This document shows positions 1-7,314 of a stretch of DNA of 12,653 nt, piece after piece. A program made the translations under genes and the position numbers. The notes beneath the pieces were generated by a model. The model was not told where the DNA came from. It worked only from the letters and a program-made list of their open reading frames with translations, and made no database searches. The stretch is from Desulfovibrionaceae bacterium. GTDB lineage: Bacteria; Pseudomonadota; Gammaproteobacteria; Burkholderiales; Burkholderiaceae_C. How positions within the stretch are numbered: the first letter of the stretch is position 1; each line of letters begins with the position of its first letter. Location: assembly GCA_009778355.1 (NCBI GenBank), contig WRJY01000301.1, positions 1-12,653 on the forward strand. The letters are read 5' to 3'.

Positions 1-953
1 TTTTTGGCGGGAAGGATCGTCGGCAAATCGTCGGTCGTGTACAGATCGGCCATCAACTCGAAAATATCCGGACGGCTGGGCAGCAACGCCCTTACCGCCT
101 GCTTTTCCGTAATTCCCAGTACCAGGCCGATCTGCTCCTCGTCCGCGCCGCGCGCATCGAGGCGCAGGGCAACGGTGCGCCGCAGCGTCAACGCGGAAAG
201 ACCGTGCATGTTGATGCGCTTGAAGATGCGCCGGTAGGTGTCGAGCATCTGGCGGCATAGGAAACGGCTGCTGCCCTCCCTTTCCTGACAGAGCACCGCG
301 TAAGGCTGGCCGCTGTCGTTGAGAAACAGCCGCTCGGTCGGCGCGAATCCCCGATACGGCGCGCGACCATGGGATGCTTTTTTCTCCTGGATCAGCCTGA
401 AGTTCAGATAGGCATCGATGGCCTTGATCGCCGCCGCGCTCCGAAAGAACAGCGGGCGTTCCTTCCTGTTGACGGATACCGCGGCGCGCATCACCGAACA
501 GGCGCGTACCGATCCGTTGGCATCGAGGTAATCCCCTATCTCCAGCCGGGCAACCTCAAGCGGCCGCGCGCCCGTGGCCAGCACGATGTGAATCAGGGCC
601 ATGTCGCGCAAAGGCGTCGGACTGCGCAGCCCCGCGCGATGAATCATCGCGTTCAGGTCTTTGTCCGAGACGGTTTTTTGCGGCATTTCCGGCCGAACAT
701 CTCCAGCCTCGAATCGCATGATCGCCGCTTCAACCCCGCTTTTGGCCGCGCGCAGTTTGTGCACGTAGCCCGTCGCCTCCGGATTGACCCCGTCTATGCC
801 CACCTTGCGATGCAGCAGTTTGGCCAGACGCTTGACCCGATGCTCGATCGCCGTCCGGGTCAGCCCGTGCGCGGCGGCAACAGCGTCATAGGTCTGCCCG
901 GCGAGTACTGCCTGCAGAATCGCTATGGATAGACGGGTGGACTGATTGAACAT
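1..953 (-). CDS. Tyrosine-recombinase-like protein with N-terminal HTH, catalytically degenerate (partial, C-terminus off window)
   Basis: The frame is open from ATG at 953 through 317 codons to the left edge, so the C-terminus is missing. Residues about 17-45 look like a helix-turn-helix resembling sigma region 4 or LuxR-type HTHs (YDAVAAAHGLTRTAIEHRV). Residues about 115-300 resemble a tyrosine recombinase catalytic domain: Arg I in TGARPLEVARL (R130), a possible beta-hairpin lysine in NRKERP (K164) and box II as LTLRRTVALRL (R258). In the usual H-x-L-R-R-T the histidine is replaced by Leu255. The LGH motif reads LGI (279-281), and about nine residues on, where the tyrosine is expected, there is leucine. 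It may therefore bind DNA without recombining it. The start follows the upstream gene's TGA by one base with no clear ribosome site, which suggests translational coupling. It could be a regulator or directionality factor rather than the element's integrase. The fold call is fairly sure; the function is inferred. Confidence 0.72.
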   Translation of the reverse strand, partial: MFNQSTRLSIAILQAVLAGQTYDAVAAAHGLTRTAIEHRVKRLAKLLHRKVGIDGVNPEATGYVHKLRAAKSGVEAAIMRFEAGDVRPEMPQKTVSDKDLNAMIHRAGLRSPTPLRDMALIHIVLATGARPLEVARLEIGDYLDANGSVRACSVMRAAVSVNRKERPLFFRSAAAIKAIDAYLNFRLIQEKKASHGRAPYRGFAPTERLFLNDSGQPYAVLCQEREGSSRFLCRQMLDTYRRIFKRINMHGLSALTLRRTVALRLDARGADEEQIGLVLGITEKQAVRALLPSRPDIFELMADLYTTDDLPTILPAK

Positions 954-954
954 T

Positions 955-1239
955 TCAGGCGCGGTACATGCGAAACAGCCTGTGTCGAATGCTCTCGTCC
1001 CTATCCGTTGGGCGACAGGTGAAGTTAGCCACGAAACGCCCGAAACTCGTCATCAGTTCCAGCTTGGCGGGCAAAACAAAAGCATTCACTGCGGCTGCGG
1101 CATCGCGCAGCCGGCCGGACAGGCCCGTGACGTTGGCATCCCCAAGGCCTGGGAACGCCGGAAGTTTGAGCGTGGCGCGCCCGCCGGCCTCCGCGCCGCC
1201 GCGGCTGGACATGGGACACTGGATCTGCTTGCGGGTCAT
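955..1239 (-). CDS. Small unrecognised protein, first gene of the minus-strand operon
   Basis: A 94-residue product is read from ATG at 1239 to TGA at 957-955, one base before the recombinase-like gene. I do not recognise the family. The C-terminal two thirds look protein-like: an Ala/Val helix, a hydrophobic stretch (VNAFVLPAKLELMTSFGRFV), then a basic, polar tail ending RHRLFRMYRA. The first 25 residues are low in structure and rich in Gly, Ala and Arg. The frame stays open upstream to an ATG at 1470, but that extension is Arg/Gly/Asp-rich and unconvincing. ATG 1212 is another possible start. No good ribosome site precedes 1239. The tight junction with the downstream gene is the main evidence that it is real. 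It may be a partner of the degenerate recombinase. Confidence 0.5.
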   Translation of the reverse strand: MTRKQIQCPMSSRGGAEAGGRATLKLPAFPGLGDANVTGLSGRLRDAAAAVNAFVLPAKLELMTSFGRFVANFTCRPTDRDESIRHRLFRMYRA

Positions 1240-1353
1240 CGCGGCCCGATGCACGTCCCAGTGGACGTTCCGATCTCCATCGGCGTCGCGGTCGTCACCC
1301 GCCTTATGCCAAGAAGAGCGCCCGCGCCCGCCACGCAGCGGGAACGGACGCTG

Positions 1354-1382
1354 CCGCGCGCCGAACGCCGTTCGCCGCGCGG
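1354..1382. repeat. 29-bp imperfect palindrome in the divergent region
   Basis: Arms 1354-1366 (CCGCGCGCCGAAC) and 1370-1382 (GTTCGCCGCGCGG) are reverse complements at 12 of 13 positions around a GCC spacer. The single mismatch is 1361 against 1375. Between divergent genes this could be an operator for a dimeric regulator, or a hairpin in either transcript. No bound protein can be named. Confidence 0.5.
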
Positions 1383-1471
1383 ACATCGCACACAAATTGC
1401 AAGCCCCGCAGTCCTGAAACGGCCGGGGTTCTGGGTCAGTACAGCATCGGCCCACACTTTCAACCCTCATC

Positions 1472-1527
1472 GAGGAGTACCACTCCTCATGACGGGCGAG
1501 GGGACTCCTTGTTTATCCGGAGTCCTC
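1472..1527 (+). promoter_or_regulatory. Tandem leader hairpins sequestering ribosome-binding sites
   Basis: Hairpin A pairs GAGGAGT (1472-1478) with ACTCCTC (1482-1488) over a 3-base loop and ends at an in-frame ATG (1489). Hairpin B pairs 1500-1508 with 1519-1527 (core GGACTCC/GGAGTCC, one G-U pair) over a 10-base loop. The GGAG at 1519-1522, eight bases before ATG 1531, is the best ribosome site for the large gene and lies inside the stem of B. Because the segments share GGAGT/ACTCC, alternative pairings (1474-1478 with 1504-1508; 1482-1486 with 1519-1523) are also possible. This is visible in the sequence; a regulatory role is inferred. Confidence 0.5.
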
Positions 1528-1530
1528 CCT

Positions 1531-4500
1531 ATGGTCAGGAAAGCCACCCTTGTTTCCATTTCCCATTGGCTCCCCGGTTTCGATCCAGATGGCGATTCCG
1601 CCCACGCGGACATCGTTACCCTGCTGCAACCGGTACTGGAGCCTGAAACGGCGTTTTCCGAGGCGCTCGTTTCTGCGCCCTGCTCTGACGAGGTCATCGC
1701 GCCTCGCGCCCAGAGTTGGCGAATATCTGCTGTCAAACCAAGCCCGATCGCTCGCCAAGCCATTCCCAGGCTCCATGCGGCGAATCTGGAAGGTCTGGCC
1801 AGCGCCACCGCCAAATTCAATGCCAACGAGCAGGCAATCAAAGACCTGGCCCGAATCGAAGCCGAGGACCGCCCGCCGAATGCCGAAGAACGCCTGGCCC
1901 TGGTGCGCTATAGCGGCTGGGGCAGCCTGCCGGCGGCGTTCAACCTCGCCGGCAAGGATTCGGCCTGGGTCGCCAGGGCGCGGCAGTTGCAGACGCTGCT
2001 GAGCCAGGACGACTACGCGTCGGCCCGTGCGTCGGTCAACAACAGCCACTACACGTCGCTGGAAGTGATCGACGCCCTGTGGACGGCCATCCGGCGGCTC
2101 GGTTTCACGGGTGGCCGCGTGCTCGAGCCGGCCGCTGGCATCGGCCATTTCATCGGCGCGATGCCAGAAGACCTGGCGGCCCAATGCCGGGTGACGGCCG
2201 TGGAAATCGACCGTCTTTCAGGGCGGCTGCTGCGTGCGCTATACGCACCGGCCGGCGTTGCCGTGCACGTGGTGCCTTTCGAGAAGTCGAGTTTCCCGGA
2301 AGGCTGGTTCGATCTGGTGGTCGGCAACGTGCCGTTCGGCAACTACAAGGTGCCGGACATGAGCAACCGGCCTTACGCCGGCTTCAGCATCCACAACTAC
2401 TTCGTAGCCCGCGCCCTGGATCTGGTTCGTCCGGGCGGCCTGGTGGTCCTGATCACCAGCAGCCACACCCTGGAATCGAACAACACATCCGTGCGCCGGT
2501 ATCTGGCGTCGCGGGCGCGCTTGCTCGGCGCGATCCGCCTGCCCAAGGGCGCGTTCGCCGAATCGGCCGGAACGGAAGTTCAGACCGACGTCCTGTTTCT
2601 GCGCCGGCGCGAAAAATCGGAAACCGTCGAAGACGGCTGGATCGGAGTCTCCCAGGCGCCGGACGAACTGATCGCCCCCGGCAGCCATGAAACTTACATG
2701 CCGGTCAATGCCTGGTACGCCAACCATCCGGAGTGGTTTATCGGCCAGCTGCGCCTGGAAAGCAACGGCTACGCCGAAACGCCGACGGCGGTGCATGAGG
2801 GGAACCTCGCCGACGCCTTGCGCGAGCGGATCGAACTGTTGCCCGAGCAAGCCTATTGCGCCGCCGAGCCGGCCGCCGAGCCGGCGCCGGCCTTGCCCGT
2901 CAGCGCCGAACCCGGCGCCCGGCCTGGAACCTTCAAGCTGCGCAACGGGCGATTGCACCGGGTCCAGGATGGATCTCTGGTGGACGTGCACGAGCAGTTC
3001 AATGCGACCCAACGCATGCGGATCGCCGGTATGTCCGCCATTCGCGACCACGCGCGCGCCCTGCTCGATGTCCAGCTTGCCGAAGATGACGACGACAAGC
3101 TGCGCCACACCCGGGCGATGCTGAACAGCGCGTATGACCATTTCATCGCGAAATACGGTTGCCTGTCCACGCGGGCCAACGCGCTGGCCTTCCGCCGCGA
3201 TCCGGACTATCCGCTGCTCCTGTCGCTGGAGTACTACGACGAGGAAACGGAGACCGCCCGCAAGGCGCCCCTGTTTACCAGGCGGACGTTGCGCCGAGTC
3301 ACGGCGCCAGCCACCGCCGATGAACCTGCGGCGGCCTTGGCCGCTTCGGTGCAATGGCGCGGGCTGGTCGATCCGGACTACATGGCGAAACTGTTGTCCG
3401 CGCCTCGGGAGGCCGTCATGGCGGAGCTGGCCGAGGCGGGCCACATCTTTCTGGATCCGCTGGACGAAATCTGGAAGACGGCCGACGAGTACCTGTCCGG
3501 CAACGTCAAGGCCAAGCTCGATCAGGCGCGTGCCGGCGGCGAGGCTTATCGCCTCAATGCCGATGCCCTGGAAAAAGTCCAGCCACAAGACCTGCCGCCA
3601 GCCTCCATCGAGGTGCGGCTGGGCGCGGTCTGGATTCCGGCGTCCGACGTCGAGGCATTCATCCACGAAGTGCTGGAGATCAAGGACTGCAAGGTTCAGC
3701 GATCCGACGAAGCCGGAGCGTGGTCCATCACCTACAACGATTGGGCGGCGCGCCAGAACGTCAAGGCAACTCAGGAATTCGGCATCAAGCGCATGCACGC
3801 GATCGAGCTCGTGCTCTGCGCGCTGAACGCGCAGACGCCGACCGTCAGGGACCGGGTGGAGGGTAAAAACGCTTACGTGGTCAACCCGGACCAAACCTTG
3901 GCCGCCCGGGAAAAACTCGGACTGCTCAAGGATCGCTTTGCCGCCTGGGCCTTCGAGGACATGGACCGCCGCGAGCGGCTGTGCGCGCTCTACAACCGGC
4001 TGTTCAATGCCACGCGCCCGAGAACCTATGACGGCTCGCATCTGACCCTGCCCGGTTTTTCGGCCTGCTTCGATCTGCACCCGCAGCAACCGAACGCGGT
4101 CTGGCGCATCGTGCAGTCCGGCAACACCGGGCTGTTCCACGCGGTCGGGGCAGGCAAAACGGCGGTCTGCGTCATTGCCAGCATGGAACTGCGCCGGCTG
4201 GGCTTCGCGCACAAGCCCTGCCACGTGGTGCCCAATCACATGCTGCAGCAATACACGGCGGAGTTCGTGCGGCTCTATCCCCAGGCATCGGTCCTGATGG
4301 CCACCAAGGAAGATCTGCAAGGCGATCGCCGCCGGGAGCTCATTGCGCGCATCGCCACCGGCGACTGGGACGCGGTGGTCATCACCCACGCAAGCTTTGA
4401 GCGGATCAAGATGAGCCCGGCATTCACCGAAGGCTACATCAAGGACGTCATCGATCAAATCGAGATGTCCATGTCCGGCGCCGATTCGGAAAGCCGGTCC

Positions 4501-6540
4501 AACCGGATCGTCAAGCAGTTGGAAGGGATGAAGAAAAACTGGCAGGCGCGCCTGGAAAAACTGCTCGCGGAGAAGAAGAAGGACGATTTGCTGACTTGGG
4601 AGCAGTTGGGCATCGACTGGCTGTTCATAGACGAGGCTCACCTGTTCAAGAACCTGTTTCGCTTCTCAAAAATGCAGGTTGCCGGCCTGCCGATGGCAAG
4701 CTCGGAGCGTGCCTTCGATCTGTACCTGAAGACGCGCTACACGATGCAGTTGTACGGCGATCGGCAGCGTGGCGTGGTGTTCGCCACCGCGACCCCCGTG
4801 GCCAACACGATGGCCGAGATCCACACCATGCAGCGCTATTTGCAGCCCGCCCGGCTGGCCGAACTCGGTCTGCAGCAGTTCGACGCGTGGGCCGTCACCT
4901 TCGGGGAAGCTGTCACCGGGCTGGAAATTGCGCCGGACGGCAGCGGCTACCGGATGCACACGCGTTTTGCGCGCTTCATCAATGTGCCCGAGCTGATGAC
5001 CATCTTTGGCGAGGTCGCGGACATACAGACCGCCGAGATGCTGAAGTTGCCGGTGCCGAAGCTGCGCGGCGGCAAGGCCCACATCGTGACTTGCCCGACG
5101 AGCCCGCCGTTGAAGGCTTTCGTGCAGACCCTGGTCGCGCGCGCCATGGAGATTCGCAGCGGACGCGTCAGACCGGACGAGGACAACATGCTGGCGGTCA
5201 CCAATGATGGACGCAAGGCCGCGCTGGACTTCCGGCTGATCGATCCCCTGGCGCTGTTTGACGCCGAGGGCAAGATTGCCGCGTGCGCGCGGGAGGTTCA
5301 CGCCATCTGGCAACGCACGACGCCATCTCGCGGCGCCCAACTGGTGTTCTGCGACTTGTCGGCCCCGAAAGGAGGCGGGGTATTCAGCGTCTATGACGAC
5401 CTGCGAATGCGGTTGATCGACGCCGGCCTGCCCGAGCAGGAGATCGCCTTCATTCACGATGCGCAGACCGACGTCCAGAAAGCCAGGCTGTTCAAAAGCG
5501 TTCGGGAAGGACGTCTGCGGGTGCTGCTGGGATCCACCCAGAAAATGGGCATCGGCACGAACGTCCAGGACCGGCTGGTGGCGCAGCATGAGCTGGATGC
5601 TCCCTGGAGGCCATGCGATGTGGAGCAGCGCGAGGGCCGCATTCTGCGGCAAGGCAACATGAACGAAGAGGTCGATATCTTCCGGTACGTCACCGAAGGA
5701 TCGTTCGACGCCTATTCCTGGCAGACCCTGGAGACCAAGGCCCGCTTCATCGCCCAGGTGATGCGCGGAGATCATGGCCTGCGCACGATCGAGGACGTGG
5801 CGCTGGCCGCCTTGTCCTACGCCGAAGTCAAGGCTCTGGCATCCGGCAATCCCCTGGTCATCCAGAAGGCGGGCGTGGACGCGGAAATCGCCAAGCTCTC
5901 GACCCTGCAGTGGGTCTGGCGCAATCAGCGGTACGACAATGAGCGGGAAGTGGCGGATCTGCCACTGAAGATCGCGTCGCTGGAGAAAAAACTGTCGGCT
6001 TGCGAGGCTGATCTGGCCCGGTTGGAACCCCAGACGATGGGGGCCATCGCGGTGGAGATCGGCGAGCGCCGGATCACGGGAGCGGACGCGGTTGGCGAAG
6101 CGCTGCGCGCCCAGGTATTGGCCGTGATGGCGGAAACGGGCGGCATGCTCGGTCGCAACATCGAACGCCTCATTGGACGCTTTGCCGGTTTCGACCTCGG
6201 CATCCAACGCTCCAGCCTCGATCGCGTTCCAGCGCTTTATCTGTCAGGCAGCGCCGTGTACAACGCGACGCCGTACCAGCAGGGTCCCGCACTCGTGGCG
6301 GGTTTGCTCGCCGTGCTTGATCTCGTCAGGGAAGAAGTGGATAAAACCCGAACCCTGCTGCAAACGCGCCGCAGACGCCTGGCCGACCTGCAAGTCGAGC
6401 TGGGTCGGCCGTTCGAGCATCAGCGGCGTCTGAGTGAATTGCAAGCGCGTCAGGATGAGTTGCTCAAGCAGCTCGACATCACGAAGGACGAGGCCGGCAG
6501 CCACAAGGCGGATGCCAACGCCTCGCCTGTTGCCGCATGA
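1531..6540 (+). CDS. N6-adenine DNA methyltransferase-superfamily II helicase fusion, DarB-like architecture
   Basis: A 1669-residue protein when started at ATG 1531, chosen for its GGAG eight bases upstream; ATG 1489 is in frame and also possible, and the frame stays open back to 946. Residues about 105-290 form the methylase: YSGWGSLPAAF, HYTSLEVI, motif I LEPAAGIGHF (198-207) and motif IV GNVPFGNY (265-272), a variant of NPPY. The helicase has Walker A HAVGAGKT (870-877), the DEAH box LFIDEAHLF (D1034-H1037), motif III ATATPVANT, and motif VI EQREGRILRQGN (1365-1376). The C-terminal part is charged and probably partly coiled coil. Such fusions occur on phages, plasmids and ICEs; P1 DarB protects incoming DNA against restriction. 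A role in protecting or remodelling transferred DNA is inferred. All core motifs are present, so it looks intact. A terminator follows, making it probably monocistronic. Confidence 0.9.
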   Translation: MVRKATLVSISHWLPGFDPDGDSAHADIVTLLQPVLEPETAFSEALVSAPCSDEVIAPRAQSWRISAVKPSPIARQAIPRLHAANLEGLASATAKFNANEQAIKDLARIEAEDRPPNAEERLALVRYSGWGSLPAAFNLAGKDSAWVARARQLQTLLSQDDYASARASVNNSHYTSLEVIDALWTAIRRLGFTGGRVLEPAAGIGHFIGAMPEDLAAQCRVTAVEIDRLSGRLLRALYAPAGVAVHVVPFEKSSFPEGWFDLVVGNVPFGNYKVPDMSNRPYAGFSIHNYFVARALDLVRPGGLVVLITSSHTLESNNTSVRRYLASRARLLGAIRLPKGAFAESAGTEVQTDVLFLRRREKSETVEDGWIGVSQAPDELIAPGSHETYMPVNAWYANHPEWFIGQLRLESNGYAETPTAVHEGNLADALRERIELLPEQAYCAAEPAAEPAPALPVSAEPGARPGTFKLRNGRLHRVQDGSLVDVHEQFNATQRMRIAGMSAIRDHARALLDVQLAEDDDDKLRHTRAMLNSAYDHFIAKYGCLSTRANALAFRRDPDYPLLLSLEYYDEETETARKAPLFTRRTLRRVTAPATADEPAAALAASVQWRGLVDPDYMAKLLSAPREAVMAELAEAGHIFLDPLDEIWKTADEYLSGNVKAKLDQARAGGEAYRLNADALEKVQPQDLPPASIEVRLGAVWIPASDVEAFIHEVLEIKDCKVQRSDEAGAWSITYNDWAARQNVKATQEFGIKRMHAIELVLCALNAQTPTVRDRVEGKNAYVVNPDQTLAAREKLGLLKDRFAAWAFEDMDRRERLCALYNRLFNATRPRTYDGSHLTLPGFSACFDLHPQQPNAVWRIVQSGNTGLFHAVGAGKTAVCVIASMELRRLGFAHKPCHVVPNHMLQQYTAEFVRLYPQASVLMATKEDLQGDRRRELIARIATGDWDAVVITHASFERIKMSPAFTEGYIKDVIDQIEMSMSGADSESRSNRIVKQLEGMKKNWQARLEKLLAEKKKDDLLTWEQLGIDWLFIDEAHLFKNLFRFSKMQVAGLPMASSERAFDLYLKTRYTMQLYGDRQRGVVFATATPVANTMAEIHTMQRYLQPARLAELGLQQFDAWAVTFGEAVTGLEIAPDGSGYRMHTRFARFINVPELMTIFGEVADIQTAEMLKLPVPKLRGGKAHIVTCPTSPPLKAFVQTLVARAMEIRSGRVRPDEDNMLAVTNDGRKAALDFRLIDPLALFDAEGKIAACAREVHAIWQRTTPSRGAQLVFCDLSAPKGGGVFSVYDDLRMRLIDAGLPEQEIAFIHDAQTDVQKARLFKSVREGRLRVLLGSTQKMGIGTNVQDRLVAQHELDAPWRPCDVEQREGRILRQGNMNEEVDIFRYVTEGSFDAYSWQTLETKARFIAQVMRGDHGLRTIEDVALAALSYAEVKALASGNPLVIQKAGVDAEIAKLSTLQWVWRNQRYDNEREVADLPLKIASLEKKLSACEADLARLEPQTMGAIAVEIGERRITGADAVGEALRAQVLAVMAETGGMLGRNIERLIGRFAGFDLGIQRSSLDRVPALYLSGSAVYNATPYQQGPALVAGLLAVLDLVREEVDKTRTLLQTRRRRLADLQVELGRPFEHQRRLSELQARQDELLKQLDITKDEAGSHKADANASPVAA

Positions 6541-6544
6541 GGCC

Positions 6545-6578
6545 ATCCCCCAGTCGTCACGGACTGGGGGATTTTTTT
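6545..6578 (+). terminator. Intrinsic terminator after the methylase-helicase gene
   Basis: A perfect 11-bp stem (ATCCCCCAGTC at 6545-6555 with 6562-6572) and a 6-base loop are followed by a run of seven T (6572-6578). It begins four bases after the stop codon and separates this gene from the flhD-like operon. There is no matching T-run for the other strand, so it acts on + transcription only. Confidence 0.93.
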
Positions 6579-6683
6579 ATGGGGCGCCCGACAAGTTCCG
6601 CCTCAAGCTGCTCGCCCGGGCGAAGCCAAGCGCTGGGGCGCCGGCGCAGGATGCTGCGCAAGCGCCTGTTCGATACGATCTTC

Positions 6684-6700
6684 TCTGACGCGTTCTGACG
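6684..6700. repeat. TCTGACG direct repeat with 10-bp period
   Basis: TCTGACG occurs at 6684-6690 and again at 6694-6700, one DNA helical turn apart. Same-face direct repeats can be activator or iteron-type sites. Only two copies are present, so the meaning is open. Confidence 0.3.
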
Positions 6701-6749
6701 TGTCGCCGTGGACATTCGCCGTCCGCCACTTTTGTCTGGCGCCGCCCCA

Positions 6750-6796
6750 CCCTCCACGAGGGCGGTCCGAAGTCCGTGCGCAACACCCCTCGTGTT
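6750..6796. repeat. Nested, mutually exclusive inverted repeats
   Basis: Three perfect repeats overlap. CCCTC/GAGGG (6750-6754, 6758-6762) is a short hairpin. CACGAGGG/CCCTCGTG (6755-6762, 6787-6794) has 8-bp arms around a 24-base spacer. AACAC/GTGTT (6782-6786, 6792-6796) is another short hairpin. They cannot all form together. Such a cluster near a relaxase gene is a candidate for oriT or for a regulated RNA structure, but no nick motif is recognised. Confidence 0.4.
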
Positions 6797-6824
6797 CCGA
6801 CTTTTTGGGATTGCCCCCTTTTCA

Positions 6825-6869
6825 GGCGGTTTGCGCGATATTGACGAAACCGCCCTTCGCCAATAGGCT
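6825..6869 (+). promoter_or_regulatory. Candidate sigma-70 promoter with inverted-repeat operator for the flhDC-like operon
   Basis: TTGACG (6841-6846) and TAGGCT (6864-6869) are spaced by 17 bp, giving five of six and three of six matches to the consensus. A perfect 8-bp inverted repeat, GGCGGTTT (6825-6832) and AAACCGCC (6847-6854), encloses the -35 box. A regulator bound there would directly affect polymerase access. Transcription would start near 6876, leaving about 84 bases of leader before the flhD-like ATG. Confidence 0.45.
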
Positions 6870-6959
6870 TGAATCCAGCGACACAGCGGGCTGGCGGACG
6901 CCTCATGGCGGATCCATCAGCCGGCCGTGTGATCTTTCAAATTCTGCGCGGAGACAAGC

Positions 6960-7304
6960 ATGGAAAATCTTGAACTTTCACATGTCCAGATTGCAAATCT
7001 GAACATGCTCATCCTGGTTGCGGAGTGCGCGAAACAGAACAACGCCATCGCCTGCAGCCGATTCGGTCTCGATGCCAAGCAGACCGAGTTTCTCGCGTCC
7101 CTGGCCTTTCAGGAAATGCTCACGCGCATCGCGCACCTGGGCGACGAATGCCTCTTTCCCCCACGGTCCGACCTCACGCAGGTTCTGACCTGGCCGCCTC
7201 CCTTGGCCAGCGCCCTCTTGATGGTGCATCCACCCGCGCCGGCGAACTCCCCTCGCCCCGCGCGGGGCAACACCGGCCTGCCGTCCAGTCCCCTCAAGCC
7301 GTAG
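6960..7304 (+). CDS. FlhD-like transcriptional regulator subunit
   Basis: A 114-residue protein; Escherichia coli FlhD has 116. Residues 8-60 follow the FlhD pattern: a hydrophobic helix (LNMLILVAECAKQNNAIACS), then SRFGLDAKQTEFLASLAFQ, matching FlhD's FRLGI..EMATTLAALTLPQM in order and spacing, then a cysteine (DECLF) near the FlhD LVCHF segment. The C-terminal 30 residues are Pro-rich and not conserved. The start is supported by GGAG at 6950-6953, six bases before ATG. FlhD forms a heteromer with FlhC, encoded 10 bases downstream. In MobH elements related pairs (SetCD, AcaCD, BisDC) switch on transfer genes, so a role as transfer activator rather than flagellar regulator is inferred. Similarity was judged by eye; the pairing with an FlhC-like neighbour makes it convincing. 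Confidence 0.72.
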   Translation: MENLELSHVQIANLNMLILVAECAKQNNAIACSRFGLDAKQTEFLASLAFQEMLTRIAHLGDECLFPPRSDLTQVLTWPPPLASALLMVHPPAPANSPRPARGNTGLPSSPLKP

Positions 7305-7314
7305 CGCCGCCGCC

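Larger units (their letters stand above)
1240..1530. promoter_or_regulatory. Divergent intergenic region between the minus-strand operon and the methylase-helicase gene
   Basis: About 290 bases separate the two divergent transcription units. Open frames cross it on both strands, but their translations are Arg/Gly/Pro-rich and look non-coding. It should hold the promoters of both units, but I see no convincing -35/-10 pair. It contains a 29-bp imperfect palindrome (1354-1382) and two consecutive hairpins (1472-1527) next to the + strand start, listed separately. Confidence 0.5.
6579..6959. other. Gene-poor region upstream of the flhDC-like genes
   Basis: No convincing gene lies in these roughly 380 bases. 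It holds a TCGCCCGGGCGA palindrome (6612-6623), a 10-bp-spaced direct repeat of TCTGACG (6684-6690 and 6694-6700), a nested group of inverted repeats (6750-6796) and a promoter-operator candidate (6825-6869). A tiny basic frame of 39 codons (6579-6698) starts inside the terminator T-run without a ribosome site and is not called. The position upstream of the transfer genes fits a regulatory region and possibly oriT, which is inference only. Confidence 0.5.

Noticed and set aside
369..932. 187-codon + strand frame opposite the recombinase-like gene
   Set aside because: The minus-strand frame shows a recombinase pattern over the same bases; this frame shows none.
946..1488. N-terminal extension of the methylase-helicase frame, open from ATG 946
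   Set aside because: It overlaps the coupled minus-strand genes, has no ribosome site at 946, and its translation is Arg/Pro-rich with no family resemblance. ATG 1531 or 1489 is better supported.
2239..4641. 800-codon open frame on the minus strand
   Set aside because: It lies wholly antisense to the methylase-helicase gene, whose motifs are unmistakable. Long antisense frames are common at this GC content.
4666..6207. 513-codon open frame on the minus strand
   Set aside because: Antisense to the helicase motifs, with His/Gln/Asp-rich low-complexity translation and no recognisable domain.
6579..6698. 39-codon basic frame directly after the terminator
   Set aside because: Its ATG sits in the terminator T-run, no ribosome site is present, and the composition is Arg/Ser-rich. 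It could be real but cannot be supported.
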